Assembly: GCF_014203605.1 (NCBI RefSeq)
Contig: NZ_JACHJJ010000016.1
Coordinates: 1 to 64,000, forward strand
Direction of reading: 5' to 3'
Origin: Thiemannella venezuelensis
GTDB lineage: Bacteria > Actinomycetota > Actinomycetes > Streptosporangiales > Streptosporangiaceae
Length of the DNA: 64,000 nt
Below the pieces are notes generated by a model. That model was not told the DNA's origin. It ran no database searches and saw only the letters and a program-made list of their open reading frames with translations. Position 1 is the first letter of the stretch. Each line of letters begins with the position of its first letter. Positions 36,223-45,431 of the stretch are shown here, piece after piece. The translations under genes were made by a program, and so were the position numbers.

Positions 36223-36418
36223 TCGATCTGTAACTCTCGGTCATTCTTTGTGAAACGGCGAAAAAGGCGGGCATATCCGGTGAATTGCGCAGATCATAGG
36301 GTATGCCGCCACTGGTCGTCGCGACCTCAGCGAGGGGGTGGTTTGTTTGTCGAAGACCCGCGGTATCTCGTGGATCTGACTCGGACGGTCGGCGTGCTCG
36401 TTCCGCGGCCCGGCGCGC

Positions 36419-38065
36419 CTAGTCGCCGGCGAGCACGTCGTCAGCATCGATGATCTGATATGCGTAGCCCTGCTCGGCCAGGAACCGCTGCCGGTGGGCG
36501 GCGAACTCCTGGTCGACGGTGTCCCTGCTCACCACTGAGTAGAACCGGGCCCCGCCTCCGCCGGCCTTGGGGCGCAGCACCCGGCCGAGCCGCTGGGCCT
36601 CCTCCTGCCGGGACCCGAAGGTGCCCGACACCTGCACGGCCACCGACGCCTCCGGCAGGTCGATGGAGAAGTTGGCCACCTTGGAGACGACCAGGACCCG
36701 GATCTCCCTGTCGCGGAAGGCCTGGAAGAGCCGCTCGCGCTCCTTGACCCTCGTCTCCCCCTTGATCACCGGCGCGCCCAGATGCTCGCCGAGCTCGTCG
36801 AGCTGGTCGATGTACTGGCCGATGATCAGCACCTGCTCGTCCGGGTGCCGCCTGACCAGCGCCTCGGCGACCCTGGTCTTGGACGACGTGGTCGCGCAGA
36901 AGCGGTAGCGCTCCTCGGCGTCGGCCATCGCGTAGGCGAGCCGCTCGGAGTCGCTGAGCGTCACCCGCACCTCGACGCAGTCGGCCGGCGCGATCCAGCC
37001 CTGGTTCTCCATCTCCTTCCACGGCGCGTCGTAGCGCTTGGGCCCGATCAGGGAGAACACGTCGCCCTCCCGGCCGTCCTCGCGCACCAGCGTCGCGGTC
37101 AGCCCGACCCGCCGCCTGGCCTGCAGGTGAGCGGTCATCCGGAAGATCGGCGCGGGCAGCAGGTGCACCTCGTCGTAGATGATCAGACCCCAGTCGCGCG
37201 CGTCGAACAGTTCGAGGTGCTTGTAGACGCCCTGCCGCCGGGTCGTCATCACCTGGTAGGTGGCGATGGTGACCGGCCGGATCTCCTTCTTCGTCCCGGT
37301 GTACTCGCCGATCTCGTCCTCGGTCAGGGACGTGCGGCGCAGCAGCTCCTGCTTCCACTGGTGGGCCGAGACCGTGTTCGTCACCAGGATCAGCGTGGTG
37401 GCCCTGGCGTGCGCCATCGCCGCCGCGCCCACGATCGTCTTGCCCGCCCCGCAGGGGAGCACGACCACGCCGGAACCGCCGTGCCAGAACGCCTCGGCCG
37501 CCTCGCGCTGGTAGGAGCGGAGCTCCCAGCCGTCCTCGGCCAGCACGATCGGGTGGGCCTCGCCGTCGACGTAACCGGCCAGGTCCTCGGCGGGCCAGCC
37601 CAGCTTGAGCAGGAGCTGCTTGATGTTGCCGCGCTCGCTCGGGTGCACCACCACCGCGTCGCCGTCCAGCCGCTCGCCCAGCAGCGGCTGGATCTTCTTC
37701 GAGCGCAGCACCTCCTCCAGCACGGCCCGGTCGGTGCTGGTCAGCACCAGCCCGTGGATGGGGTGCTTCTCCAGCCGGAGCCTGCCGTACCGCGCCATGG
37801 TCTCGGCGATGTCCACCAGCAGCGCGTGCGGCACCGGGTAGCGGCTGTAGCCGATCAGCGCGTCGATCACCTGCTCGGCGTCGTGCCCCGCGGCACGCGC
37901 GTTCCACAGCGCCAGCGGGGTCACCCGGTAGGTGTGCACGTGCTCGGGCGCACGCTCCAGCTCGGCGAAGGGCGCGATCGCCTTGCGGCACTCGTCGGCC
38001 TCTTCATGCTGAACTTCCAGTAGAAGGGTCTTGTCAGACTGTACGATCAGCGGGCCGTCGGCCAC
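36419..38065 (-). CDS. XPB/Rad25-type DNA repair helicase
   Basis: The 548-residue SF2 helicase has an N-terminal XPB-like domain (residues 1-170), Walker A VVLPCGAGKTIVGAA (204-211), DEVH box (298-301), the XPB RED motif in TATLVREDGREGDVF, and motif VI QRLGRVLRP. Actinobacterial XPB proteins unwind DNA 3' to 5' and are linked to repair, although bacteria have no TFIIH. A helicase-associated WYL protein 2.1 kb upstream in the same direction probably belongs to the same system. Start ATG 38065. Confidence 0.95.
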   Translation of the reverse strand: MADGPLIVQSDKTLLLEVQHEEADECRKAIAPFAELERAPEHVHTYRVTPLALWNARAAGHDAEQVIDALIGYSRYPVPHALLVDIAETMARYGRLRLEKHPIHGLVLTSTDRAVLEEVLRSKKIQPLLGERLDGDAVVVHPSERGNIKQLLLKLGWPAEDLAGYVDGEAHPIVLAEDGWELRSYQREAAEAFWHGGSGVVVLPCGAGKTIVGAAAMAHARATTLILVTNTVSAHQWKQELLRRTSLTEDEIGEYTGTKKEIRPVTIATYQVMTTRRQGVYKHLELFDARDWGLIIYDEVHLLPAPIFRMTAHLQARRRVGLTATLVREDGREGDVFSLIGPKRYDAPWKEMENQGWIAPADCVEVRVTLSDSERLAYAMADAEERYRFCATTSSKTRVAEALVRRHPDEQVLIIGQYIDQLDELGEHLGAPVIKGETRVKERERLFQAFRDREIRVLVVSKVANFSIDLPEASVAVQVSGTFGSRQEEAQRLGRVLRPKAGGGGARFYSVVSRDTVDQEFAAHRQRFLAEQGYAYQIIDADDVLAGD

Positions 38066-38135
38066 AGAATCTCTCCCTCATGTACGGCTACCGCATATCC
38101 AACAAGAGAACACGCCCCGGAAGTCCCGGGCCGGC

Positions 38136-38540
38136 TCAGGAGCCGAAGGCGTTGCTGAGGCCCGCGACGAGGAAGACGACGGTGGCCAGGGCGATCAGCC
38201 CCAGGTTGACGCCGATGCCGATCCAGGCCCACCTGATCAGGCCCCTGGCCCGCGGGGTCTCGGTCTCGACCTTGCCGAGCGCGATCCCCGACAGGACCGC
38301 TCCGGCGATGCCGCCGAGGCTGACGAAGCAGCTCAGCGCCAGCGTGATGCTGACCACCAGGGCGACGATCGCGTGCGTCCTGACCCCCTCGACGTCGAGG
38401 TGGGGCCCGGCTGCGTAGCCGTACGCCTGCCCGTGGGAGCCGTAGGGGTAGGGGCCGGAATCGTAGGGGTCGTAGGCGCCGTAGGGGCTCTTCCCGCCCC
38501 CCGGGTGCGTGCCGGGGCCTTCGGGGGTGCCACTGCTCAC
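38136..38540 (-). CDS. DUF4190 membrane protein
   Basis: The 134-residue protein has a Gly/Tyr/Pro/Ser-rich cytoplasmic N-terminus of about 45 residues (GAYDPYDSGPYPYGSHGQAY) and two or three membrane spans (IVALVVSITLALSCFVSLGG, WAWIGIGVNLGLIALATVVF) in the pattern of DUF4190. Widespread in actinobacteria; function unknown. It lies between XPB and the acyl-CoA ligase on the same strand. Confidence 0.75.
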   Translation of the reverse strand: MSSGTPEGPGTHPGGGKSPYGAYDPYDSGPYPYGSHGQAYGYAAGPHLDVEGVRTHAIVALVVSITLALSCFVSLGGIAGAVLSGIALGKVETETPRARGLIRWAWIGIGVNLGLIALATVVFLVAGLSNAFGS

Positions 38541-38586
38541 TGGAGAATCCGTCTCACTTCTGCGGAACCGTGCAGCTCAACAGATA

Positions 38587-40146
38587 TCACGGCGGGGGCG
38601 GGCCGGACCCGGGGATGCCGAGACGGGCGCGGAGCGCCTTGCGGTCGAGCTTGAGGATGCTGGTGACCGGTATCGAGTCGGTGAAGTGCAGTTCGCGCGG
38701 GTACTTCACCCGGCCGACCCGGACCCGGGCCCAGTCGATGAGCTCCTCGGCCGTGGCCGTGGCCCCCGGGCGGAGCTGGACGAAGGCCACCACCTCCTCC
38801 CCGTGGACCGGGTCGGGGCGGCCGACCACGCCGGACATCAGCACGTCGCGGTGCTCGTTCAGGGCGTCCTCGACGTCGCGGGGGAAGACGTTGAACCCGC
38901 CCCGGATGATCAGGTCCTTCTTCCGGTCCACGATGTGCAGGTAGCCGTCGTCGTCCAGGCAGCCGATGTCGCCGGTGTAGAGCTCGTCGCCGACCAGCGC
39001 CGTCGAGGACGGGACGGGCGCGGTGTCGGGTGCGGCCTCCTCCGGGTCGCCGGTCCAGTACCCCCGCATCAGCGCCTCGCCGCGGACGCAGACCTCGCCC
39101 ACGTCCCCGATCTCCAGCTCCTCGCCGTCGTCGTCCCTGACGGTGATCGTGTATCCGGGGAGCGGCAGGCCGACGCTGCCGACCTTCCGCCTGCCGGGCG
39201 GGTTGAAGGTGGTGACCGCGCTGGTCTCGGTGAGGCCGTACCCCTCCAGGATCTGCACGCCCGGCACCCGCCGCTCGAACTCCTCCAGCACCTCCCGGCC
39301 CAGCGGCGCCGCCCCGCAGGTCAGGTAGCGCAGCTCGGGCAGCTCGGTCTCCTCCAGCGGCTCGGCCAGCAGCATCTGCAGCATCGACGGGACCACCGCG
39401 CCGTACTGGACGAGCTGCCCGGCGGCCAGGTCCAGGAACGCCTTGGGGTCGAACCAGCGCATGAGCACGGCCTGCTGCGGCTCGACGGCGTGCATGCCCG
39501 CGATGGTGACGATCAGCCCGTAGGCGTGCGAGAGCGGAACCGGCACGATCGCCCGGTTCACGCCGGGCAGGTGGGACATCTCCTGGGCGGCCCGCGCGAC
39601 GTGCCAGAGCCCGCCGTGGGTGAGCATGACGCCCTTGGCCCGGCCGGTCGTGCCGCCGGTGTACATCAGCGCGGCGAGGTCGGCCGGGTCGCGCGCGACC
39701 GCGCCCCGCTCCCGCGCCGCCTCGATCTCGGAGAACGGCGTCGTGCCCGCGGGGGCGTCGCCCACCACGACCACCGGGGTCTCCCCGGCGGCGGCCCGCA
39801 CGGTCCCCAGCAGCTCGGGGGAGGTCACCACCGCCGCGGCCCCGCTGTCGGAGACGATGTGCCGCAGCTCCTCGACGCCGACGAGGAAGACCACGGGCGT
39901 GACCACCGCCCCCGCGGACCAGAGCGCCTGGTAGACGATCGGCACCTCCGGGCAGGTGGCCATCATGACCACCACCCGGTCGCCGGGCCCGATCCCGAAC
40001 GCCCCGAAGCCGCCCGCGGCACGTCTGGCGCGCCCGGCGAGCGCCTCGGCGCGGTGCCAGGTGCCCTCGTAGTACAGCGAGTCGACGTCTCCGAACCGGG
40101 TCCACGACTCCTCCGCCAGCCGGCCCAGGGTGTGCTCAGCGCTCAT
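38587..40146 (-). CDS. Long-chain fatty-acid-CoA ligase-like AMP-binding enzyme
   Basis: This 519-residue adenylate-forming enzyme has AMP motifs MYTGGTTGRAKGVMLTHGGL and ILEGYGLTETSAVTTFNPPG, hinge DRKKDLIIRGGFNVFPRDVE, and the catalytic lysine in IPVTSILKLDRKALRARLG. It should activate a carboxylic acid as the acyl-adenylate and transfer it to CoA. Class I ANL family, fatty-acid-type, but chain length cannot be read. The helicase-associated gene lies 31 bases upstream on the same strand. Confidence 0.92.
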   Translation of the reverse strand: MSAEHTLGRLAEESWTRFGDVDSLYYEGTWHRAEALAGRARRAAGGFGAFGIGPGDRVVVMMATCPEVPIVYQALWSAGAVVTPVVFLVGVEELRHIVSDSGAAAVVTSPELLGTVRAAAGETPVVVVGDAPAGTTPFSEIEAARERGAVARDPADLAALMYTGGTTGRAKGVMLTHGGLWHVARAAQEMSHLPGVNRAIVPVPLSHAYGLIVTIAGMHAVEPQQAVLMRWFDPKAFLDLAAGQLVQYGAVVPSMLQMLLAEPLEETELPELRYLTCGAAPLGREVLEEFERRVPGVQILEGYGLTETSAVTTFNPPGRRKVGSVGLPLPGYTITVRDDDGEELEIGDVGEVCVRGEALMRGYWTGDPEEAAPDTAPVPSSTALVGDELYTGDIGCLDDDGYLHIVDRKKDLIIRGGFNVFPRDVEDALNEHRDVLMSGVVGRPDPVHGEEVVAFVQLRPGATATAEELIDWARVRVGRVKYPRELHFTDSIPVTSILKLDRKALRARLGIPGSGPPPP

Positions 40147-40177
40147 GACGCCAACGTGATCCGGTACGGCCGCGCCG

Positions 40178-42592
40178 TCAACCCTGGACCTCGGCCACCC
40201 CCGTGATGCGGTGCAGGGCGAAGCGGTGCACCGCGGCCCGCGTCTCGTCGTAGGCGGTGAGGTAGCCGCCCTCCATCCGGGCCGGTTCCAGGATGCGGCT
40301 GGTGGCGTTGCCCTGGGAGTCGAGGTAGCCGATCCAGACCTGGGAGCCCTGCCGGATGGCCTCGCGCAGCGCGCCGATCGTGGCGGTCGCCGGGGACCGG
40401 GGCACCTGGCCCTCGGGCGCGTCCACCGGCCTGCGCCGGGCCCGGTGGGCGGCGTCCCCGGCGCGCACGGCGCGCACGGCCGCCGTGATCACCTCGGCGT
40501 CCAGCCCGGTGAACGCGGCCGGGACGCGCTGCTGCGGCGGGCCCTCGGTCCTGCGCACGTCGAGCTGGGTGACGATCACGTCGCCGTCCAGGGACTCGGC
40601 CACCGGCGCGTAGCCCATCGCGCGCAGCGAGTCGACCAGGGTCGCCCGGGAGGTCTTGGAGGCGATCACGGTGGGGGCCAGGCGGCGCAGCCGCAGGGGG
40701 GTCGCCCGGCGGTCGGCCATCACCTCGTCGAGCACCGTGGGGTCGTCGCAGCGCACGTAGGCGCTGGCGGTGCCGATCCGCATGCGGCCGTGGCGCCGGG
40801 CCACGTCGGAGACCAGGTAGGCGAGCGGCTGCGGGACCGGGGTCGTCGAGTGCCGCGCCAGCATCGCCAGCATCTCGTCGGCGCCCTGCCCGGCGTCCAG
40901 CGCCCGCCGGATCGAGCCCTCGGAGAACCGGTAGACCGTCGCGCCGCCGGTGGACTCCACGTCGGCGGCCAGCGCCAGCCAGCGGCCCAGCTCACCGGTG
41001 AGCGGGCCCGGCGCCACGGCGGTCAGGTCGGCCTGGAGCAGCACGTGGTCGAGGGGCTCGGGCAGCAGCGGGGCCAGCAGCTCAGCGGCCCCGGATCCGG
41101 GGGCCGTACGGCTCCCGCCCTCGGCTCCGGACCCCGGGACCGGGCGGATCAGGGCCCGCCCGTGGCCGGAGAGCGCGCCCAGGCCGGTGACCCCGATCTG
41201 CTCGGCCTCCCGCAGGGCGAACTCCACCAGCCGGTCGCGGTCGGCGACCCGGCGGCGCGGCTGCTCCCAGGCGAGGCGCTCGCGGACCGCCTCCAGGGTC
41301 GGGGCCAGCGGGGCGTCGGGCCCGCCCGCCGCCGCGAGCATGGCCAGCGTGGTGGCGCGGACCTCCGGTGCGGCCGCGCGGCGCAGGTCGGGGTGGAGGG
41401 CGCTGCGCAGCCGGTCGCGCTCGTCCCGCTCGCCGATCATGCCCGGCACCCGGTCCATGGCGAGCCAGGTCGTGGCCAGCGCCGTCCAGCGCTCCTCGGC
41501 GGGGCGGACCTTCCAGGCGTCGTAGCCGGGGGTGGGCATCCAGTCGCCGTCGACCGAGCCGCTCGCGGCCACCAGCCCCGCCGCGTGCGCCACCTCGATG
41601 ATGAGGGCGGCCGCCCACTCGGGCAGGTCGAGCAGGGCCGCGGTGCGCTTCAGGTCGCGCACGGCCAGGCCGCCGCCGCGGAGCACGCCGGGCGGGTCGG
41701 CGCTCCACCGCTCGCACAGCTCCTCCACCGCGCGGGTGAACGTGAACGCCTGCCCGGCGGCGGTCCGGTCGGCCAGCGCGCGGTCGCGGGCGGTGCCGCC
41801 GAGCGGGGGAGGGACGGGCGACAGGTCCCGGTGGATCCGGCCGTCGCGGAGGAACAGCCCGACCTCGCGGGGCAGCACGACGGACTCCTCGCCGGTCGCG
41901 GCCAGCAGCGCGCGGGCGAGGAGCTGCTCGATGGGGGAGCGGGCGGTGGCCACCCGCACCTCCCGGCGCGCGTTGGGCACCCGCCCCCCGGCCGGCCCCC
42001 AGGCCAGCTCGTCGAGGGCCGCGCGGGCCTGCGGCGAGACCTCCCCGACCAGCCGTGCGACGGTCTCCCGGTCGGCCAGCAGCGCGGCGAGCCCCTCCTT
42101 GGTCCCGCCGCCGCCCCCGCCGAGATCCTCGACCAGCTCGGCCAGCCGCTCCGCGTGGTAGTGGCGGAACGTCTCCGCCGCGGGCGGGCCCAGTCCCGCC
42201 GGGCCGTCCAGCACCTCCCGCACGCCCGGGGCGGGGACCAGGGCCCGGTCGGGCCCGTGGACGAGGGCCAGCGAGCGGAGCCGGTCGACCGTCTCCCGGA
42301 AGCGGGCCTCGAACACCGAGTCCGCGGGACCGCTCAGCCCGCGGGCCACCTGGGCGCGGAGCGGCCGGTAGGCGACGGGCGGGGCGAGCACGGCGAGCGT
42401 CTCCAGGACCGCGGAGGTGAACCGGTCGAGGCGGTCGAGCACCCGGCCGATCGCCGACGGGCTGCTGGCCCGGCCGGCCAGTCCCTCGACGTGGGCGGGG
42501 ACCGGGGTGATGAGCTCCGGACGCAGGGTGACGAGCTCCCTCAACTGCTCGTCACTCCGGCCGCGCAGCCACTCCGCGAACTCCGTGCTCAT
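40178..42592 (-). CDS. Helicase-associated protein with C-terminal WYL domain
   Basis: This 804-residue protein is of the 'helicase-associated domain' family found next to actinobacterial XPB genes. The N-terminal two thirds are helical, with winged-helix-like pieces (AGLVAASGSVDGDWMPTPGY, LDHVLLQADLTAVAPGPLTG), then DVARRHGRMRIGTASAYVRC and DVIVTQLDV, a domain shared with XPB N-termini. Residues ~735-800 form a WYL domain (VWIGYLDSQGNATSRILEPA, YLTAYDETRAAVHRFALHRI). WYL domains bind nucleic-acid or small ligands and often regulate DNA-damage and defence genes. It has no helicase ATPase motifs. Start MSTEFAEWLRGRS at 42592. Confidence 0.88.
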   Translation of the reverse strand: MSTEFAEWLRGRSDEQLRELVTLRPELITPVPAHVEGLAGRASSPSAIGRVLDRLDRFTSAVLETLAVLAPPVAYRPLRAQVARGLSGPADSVFEARFRETVDRLRSLALVHGPDRALVPAPGVREVLDGPAGLGPPAAETFRHYHAERLAELVEDLGGGGGGTKEGLAALLADRETVARLVGEVSPQARAALDELAWGPAGGRVPNARREVRVATARSPIEQLLARALLAATGEESVVLPREVGLFLRDGRIHRDLSPVPPPLGGTARDRALADRTAAGQAFTFTRAVEELCERWSADPPGVLRGGGLAVRDLKRTAALLDLPEWAAALIIEVAHAAGLVAASGSVDGDWMPTPGYDAWKVRPAEERWTALATTWLAMDRVPGMIGERDERDRLRSALHPDLRRAAAPEVRATTLAMLAAAGGPDAPLAPTLEAVRERLAWEQPRRRVADRDRLVEFALREAEQIGVTGLGALSGHGRALIRPVPGSGAEGGSRTAPGSGAAELLAPLLPEPLDHVLLQADLTAVAPGPLTGELGRWLALAADVESTGGATVYRFSEGSIRRALDAGQGADEMLAMLARHSTTPVPQPLAYLVSDVARRHGRMRIGTASAYVRCDDPTVLDEVMADRRATPLRLRRLAPTVIASKTSRATLVDSLRAMGYAPVAESLDGDVIVTQLDVRRTEGPPQQRVPAAFTGLDAEVITAAVRAVRAGDAAHRARRRPVDAPEGQVPRSPATATIGALREAIRQGSQVWIGYLDSQGNATSRILEPARMEGGYLTAYDETRAAVHRFALHRITGVAEVQG

Positions 42593-42715
42593 TCCGACAA
42601 TGGTAAGCCGCTCCGCCGACAATGTGCCGTAGGGGGAAATGTCCATGACCATCTGATCGGCGCCGAATCGGGGAAGGGGTCGCCCGGAGGACACCGCTGA
42701 GGGAGGATGGCGAGA

Positions 42716-43777
42716 GTGATCGAGCATGCCGACCAGCTCGTCCTGGAGTACGTCAGCCGGGCGGCCGACGCCGCGCACGGCGTGCTCCGCCCGGAGCAGA
42801 GGATCGACTTCGTCCACCGCCTGCGCGCGCGGATCGACGCCGAGCGGAGGGGGTCGGAGAGCGCCGCCGTCGCGGAGAAGGTTCTCGCGATCTTCGGTGA
42901 CCCGGCGGTCCTGGTGGAGCGGGAGGTCAGGCGCCTGGCGGGGGAGACGCCCGGCCGTACGGCGGGGCCCGCGCCCCGGCCGGTCCCGGCCGACCCCCCG
43001 ACGCTCGTCGCCTCCGTGGAACCCGTCACCCAGGAGCTCCCCGCGGTGGAGGCGCGGCCGCCGGGCACGGCGCCGGCCGCGCGGGCGCCGCTCCCGGCGG
43101 GCGCGCCGCCCGGCGGCGGGCTCCGGGCGGTACCGCCCGGCATGGCCAGGTCGATGGAGGAGGCCAGGAGGATGCTGGCCGGAGAGCGGTCCGGAACCCG
43201 GTTCGCCCGGCGCCGGAGGCGGTCCGGACGGGACGGCGGCGACGGGGAGGAGCCGGGCGGGCCGGAGGGCGCCGGGAGGGCGCGCGGAAGAAGACCGCGC
43301 GGCGGGAGGGCGCGCGCGGGGAGGGCGCGCGGCGGGTGGCGGACCGGGCGGGACCGCCGGGCCGGAGACGGGTGGGACGCCTCCGGCGCGGTCGCGGTCC
43401 TGGCCGGTCATCCGCGCGAGGTGGCGGGACTGGTCGTGCTCGCCCTCGCCGCGCTCCTCGTCCCGCTCCCGCTGGCGCCGATCGCGGTCTTCCCGGTCCC
43501 GGCCGTGGTCTGGGCGGTCGGGGCGGTGATCGTGCTGTCCTGCGCGGGCTGGGAGGTCGGCGACAAGGTGCTCGGCGCGGCCGTGCCGGTGTTCGCCTAC
43601 TCCGTCGGCGGCGTGGTGGCGGCGTTCGTCCGTACCGGGGGGAGGTTCGACCTGATGGTCGCGGACTTCTTCGAGGTGAGCGGGGTCATGTTCGTGATCG
43701 GCACGGCGCTGGGCGTGCTCTGGCTGGTCCACCGGCTGGTCAGCCCGCCCGCCCCGCTCACGGGGAGGACGCGGTAG
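42716..43777 (+). CDS. Membrane protein with HAAS-like N-terminus and Arg/Gly-rich linker
   Basis: This protein of about 353 residues has three parts. The first ~70 residues (EYVSRAADAAHGVLRPEQRI, SAAVAEKVLAIFGDPAVLV) resemble the HAAS alpha-helical signalling domain. A disordered linker of ~160 residues is rich in Pro, Ala, Gly and Arg, with the very basic stretch GRRPRGGRARAGRARGGWRT. The C-terminus has about four membrane spans (VAGLVVLALAALLVPLPLAP, AVVWAVGAVIVLSCAGW). GTG 42716 is preferred because GGGAGG lies nine bases upstream; ATG 42707 directly abuts that site. HAAS proteins are often paired with PadR regulators; none is here, but a TetR gene converges on it. Confidence 0.7.
   Translation: MIEHADQLVLEYVSRAADAAHGVLRPEQRIDFVHRLRARIDAERRGSESAAVAEKVLAIFGDPAVLVEREVRRLAGETPGRTAGPAPRPVPADPPTLVASVEPVTQELPAVEARPPGTAPAARAPLPAGAPPGGGLRAVPPGMARSMEEARRMLAGERSGTRFARRRRRSGRDGGDGEEPGGPEGAGRARGRRPRGGRARAGRARGGWRTGRDRRAGDGWDASGAVAVLAGHPREVAGLVVLALAALLVPLPLAPIAVFPVPAVVWAVGAVIVLSCAGWEVGDKVLGAAVPVFAYSVGGVVAAFVRTGGRFDLMVADFFEVSGVMFVIGTALGVLWLVHRLVSPPAPLTGRTR
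43270..43337 (+). repeat. GC-rich short repeats encoding the basic linker
   Basis: GGGAGGGCGCGCG occurs three times (starting near 43274, 43310 and 43320) inside the membrane-protein gene, encoding the Arg/Gly-rich stretch. Slippage here would change linker length by multiples of the unit, with frameshift risk. Confidence 0.6.
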
Positions 43778-43780
43778 CCG

Positions 43781-43850
43781 CCCGCCGCGGGGCTCGGCCC
43801 GCGCTTCCCGCCGCGGGGGCTCAGCCCGCGCTTCCCGCCGCGGGGCTCAG
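43781..43850. repeat. 26-27 base tandem repeat at the 3' end of the TetR gene
   Basis: Units begin with CCCGCCGCGGGG: 43781-43806, 43807-43833 and a partial third at 43834-43850. One unit is a base longer than the next, so each gain or loss would shift reading frame. The TetR stop codon (43821) lies inside the array, so copy number changes the protein's C-terminus. Confidence 0.7.
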
Positions 43851-44459
43851 CGCCGCGGGGCGGGGCAGGAGGCCGAGCGCGAGCTGCACCCAGGCGGCCA
43901 CGAAGCGGTCGCGCTCCGCGTGGCCGGGAGGCTCGCCCACCGTCTCCTGGAACAGCCGGTAGTGGACCACCGCGCCGCCGAGCACGGCGCCGAGCGCGGC
44001 CCAGTCGAGGTCGGCCTCGGCGTACTCGGGCTGGGCGCGGAACCACGTGGTGATCGCGTCGAACATGGGCTGGAGCAGTCCTTCGCGCACGACCGCCACC
44101 AGTTCGGGGAACTGGCTCAGGTCGCGGAAGAAGACGCGCGTCAGCTCGCTCTCCTCGCGGACCTTGGCCAGTCCGGCCCGGCACAGGCGGGACAGGCGGG
44201 CCTCGACGCCGAGGGAGGCGTCGACGACGTCCAGCTCGGCCAGTGCCTCGGCGATCTGGGCCCGGGTGCGGGAGGCGTGCTCGTTCATCGCGGCGGCCAG
44301 CACCTCGTACTTGGACTTGAAGTGCCGGTAGAGCCCGCCCGCGCCGGGGGAGAGCCCGGAGGCGGCCTCGATCTCGGCCACCGAGGTCGCCGAGTACCCC
44401 CGCTCGGCGAAGAGCCGCAGGGCCTCGTCGATGATCCGCTCGCGCGTCGATCTGGTCAT
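43821..44459 (-). CDS. TetR-family transcriptional regulator
   Basis: The 212-residue protein has an N-terminal TetR helix-turn-helix (RERIIDEALRLFAERGYSAT, SVAEIEAASGLSPGAGGLYR, HFKSKYEVLAAAM) and a ligand domain with the family segment RVFFRDLSQFPELVAVVREG. TetR repressors release DNA when they bind a small molecule. No target is evident: neighbours are a convergent membrane gene and a divergent HAD phosphatase. The C-terminal PAALSPAAGSAG lies in a tandem repeat. Confidence 0.92.
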   Translation of the reverse strand: MTRSTRERIIDEALRLFAERGYSATSVAEIEAASGLSPGAGGLYRHFKSKYEVLAAAMNEHASRTRAQIAEALAELDVVDASLGVEARLSRLCRAGLAKVREESELTRVFFRDLSQFPELVAVVREGLLQPMFDAITTWFRAQPEYAEADLDWAALGAVLGGAVVHYRLFQETVGEPPGHAERDRFVAAWVQLALGLLPRPAALSPAAGSAG

Positions 44460-44691
44460 TTCTCTGCCGATACCTCCGCCATGACCCTATCCACTGGGGA
44501 ATCCGCCGGAGCACGGATCCCCCTGCCGGGACCTGTGGGGACGACCACTCCGCCGCCCGGTAAGTGATTCCTTTCCAAAGGGTTCCACAGGTTTCGCCGC
44601 CGCGTACAGCACTCCCCGGACGCTGTGTCGCGAATCAACGGAAGAAAACTGGGATTACCCAGTTATGCGGTGCTTTGGCATGCTTCGAGGT

Positions 44692-45309
44692 ATGCATTCG
44701 GTGGGGTTCGACCTCGACATGACACTCGCGGACACCCGCGCGGGCATCGCCGCCGTCTACGACGAGCTGTCCCTGCGCCTCGGGGTGGCCATCGACAGCG
44801 CCTCCGTGGTGGCCCGGCTGGGCCCGCCGCTGGAATGGGAACTGGCCAACTGGCTCCCGGCCGAGGAGGTCCCCGGAGCCGCCGCGGTCTTCCGGTCGCT
44901 CTACCCCTCGCTCGCCGTACCCGCCACCACCCTCATGCCCGGCGCGCGGGAGGCCGTCGAGGCCGTACGGCGGGCCGGAGGCAGGGTCATCGTGGTCACC
45001 GGCAAGAACCTCCGCGACGCGCGGAGCACGGTGGAGTTCCTCGGCCTGGGGGTGGACGAGGTCGCCGGATCGGTTTTCGGCGCCGACAAGGGTCCGGCTC
45101 TCGCGACTTTCGGCGCGGCGGCCTATGTTGGAGATCACGTCGCCGACATCGAGGCGGCGCGGGCGGGAGACGCCGTCAGCGTGGCGGTGGCGACCGGCCT
45201 CTATCCGGTAGGAGAGCTGCGTGATCACGGAGCCGATGTCGTGCTGGGAGACCTGACCGAGTTCGCCGGGTGGTTCGACGGGTGGCGCACCCCGGCCGCG
45301 CTCGTCTAG
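44692..45309 (+). CDS. HAD-family hydrolase, phosphoglycolate-phosphatase-like
   Basis: The 205-residue protein has HAD motif I FDLDMTLADT, the cap-domain GPPLEWELANWLP, motif II VIVVTGKNLRDAR, the motif III lysine in SVFGADKGPALATF and motif IV YVGDHVADIEAARAG. It probably dephosphorylates a small metabolite. The start at ATG 44692 gives the family N-terminus (MHSVGFDLDMTLADT); in-frame ATGs at 44665 and 44683 are possible. The cold-shock-domain gene follows on the same strand, 122 bases on. Confidence 0.88.
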   Translation: MHSVGFDLDMTLADTRAGIAAVYDELSLRLGVAIDSASVVARLGPPLEWELANWLPAEEVPGAAAVFRSLYPSLAVPATTLMPGAREAVEAVRRAGGRVIVVTGKNLRDARSTVEFLGLGVDEVAGSVFGADKGPALATFGAAAYVGDHVADIEAARAGDAVSVAVATGLYPVGELRDHGADVVLGDLTEFAGWFDGWRTPAALV

Positions 45310-45431
45310 GGCGTCCGCAGGGCACTCCTCCAACCGGCGACGCTTCGCCCGGTTTACCCGGTCGCCCTCGGACCCCCGTGGGCATAACCTGTTTCCATTC
45401 CTTCAACGAGAGTCTGAACGAGGTCACCCCT

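Noticed and set aside
36250-36453. 67-codon plus-strand frame after the small membrane protein
   Set aside because: Very basic product, no ribosome-binding site, runs into the end of XPB.
40211-42700. 829-codon plus-strand frame
   Set aside because: Antisense shadow of the helicase-associated WYL protein.
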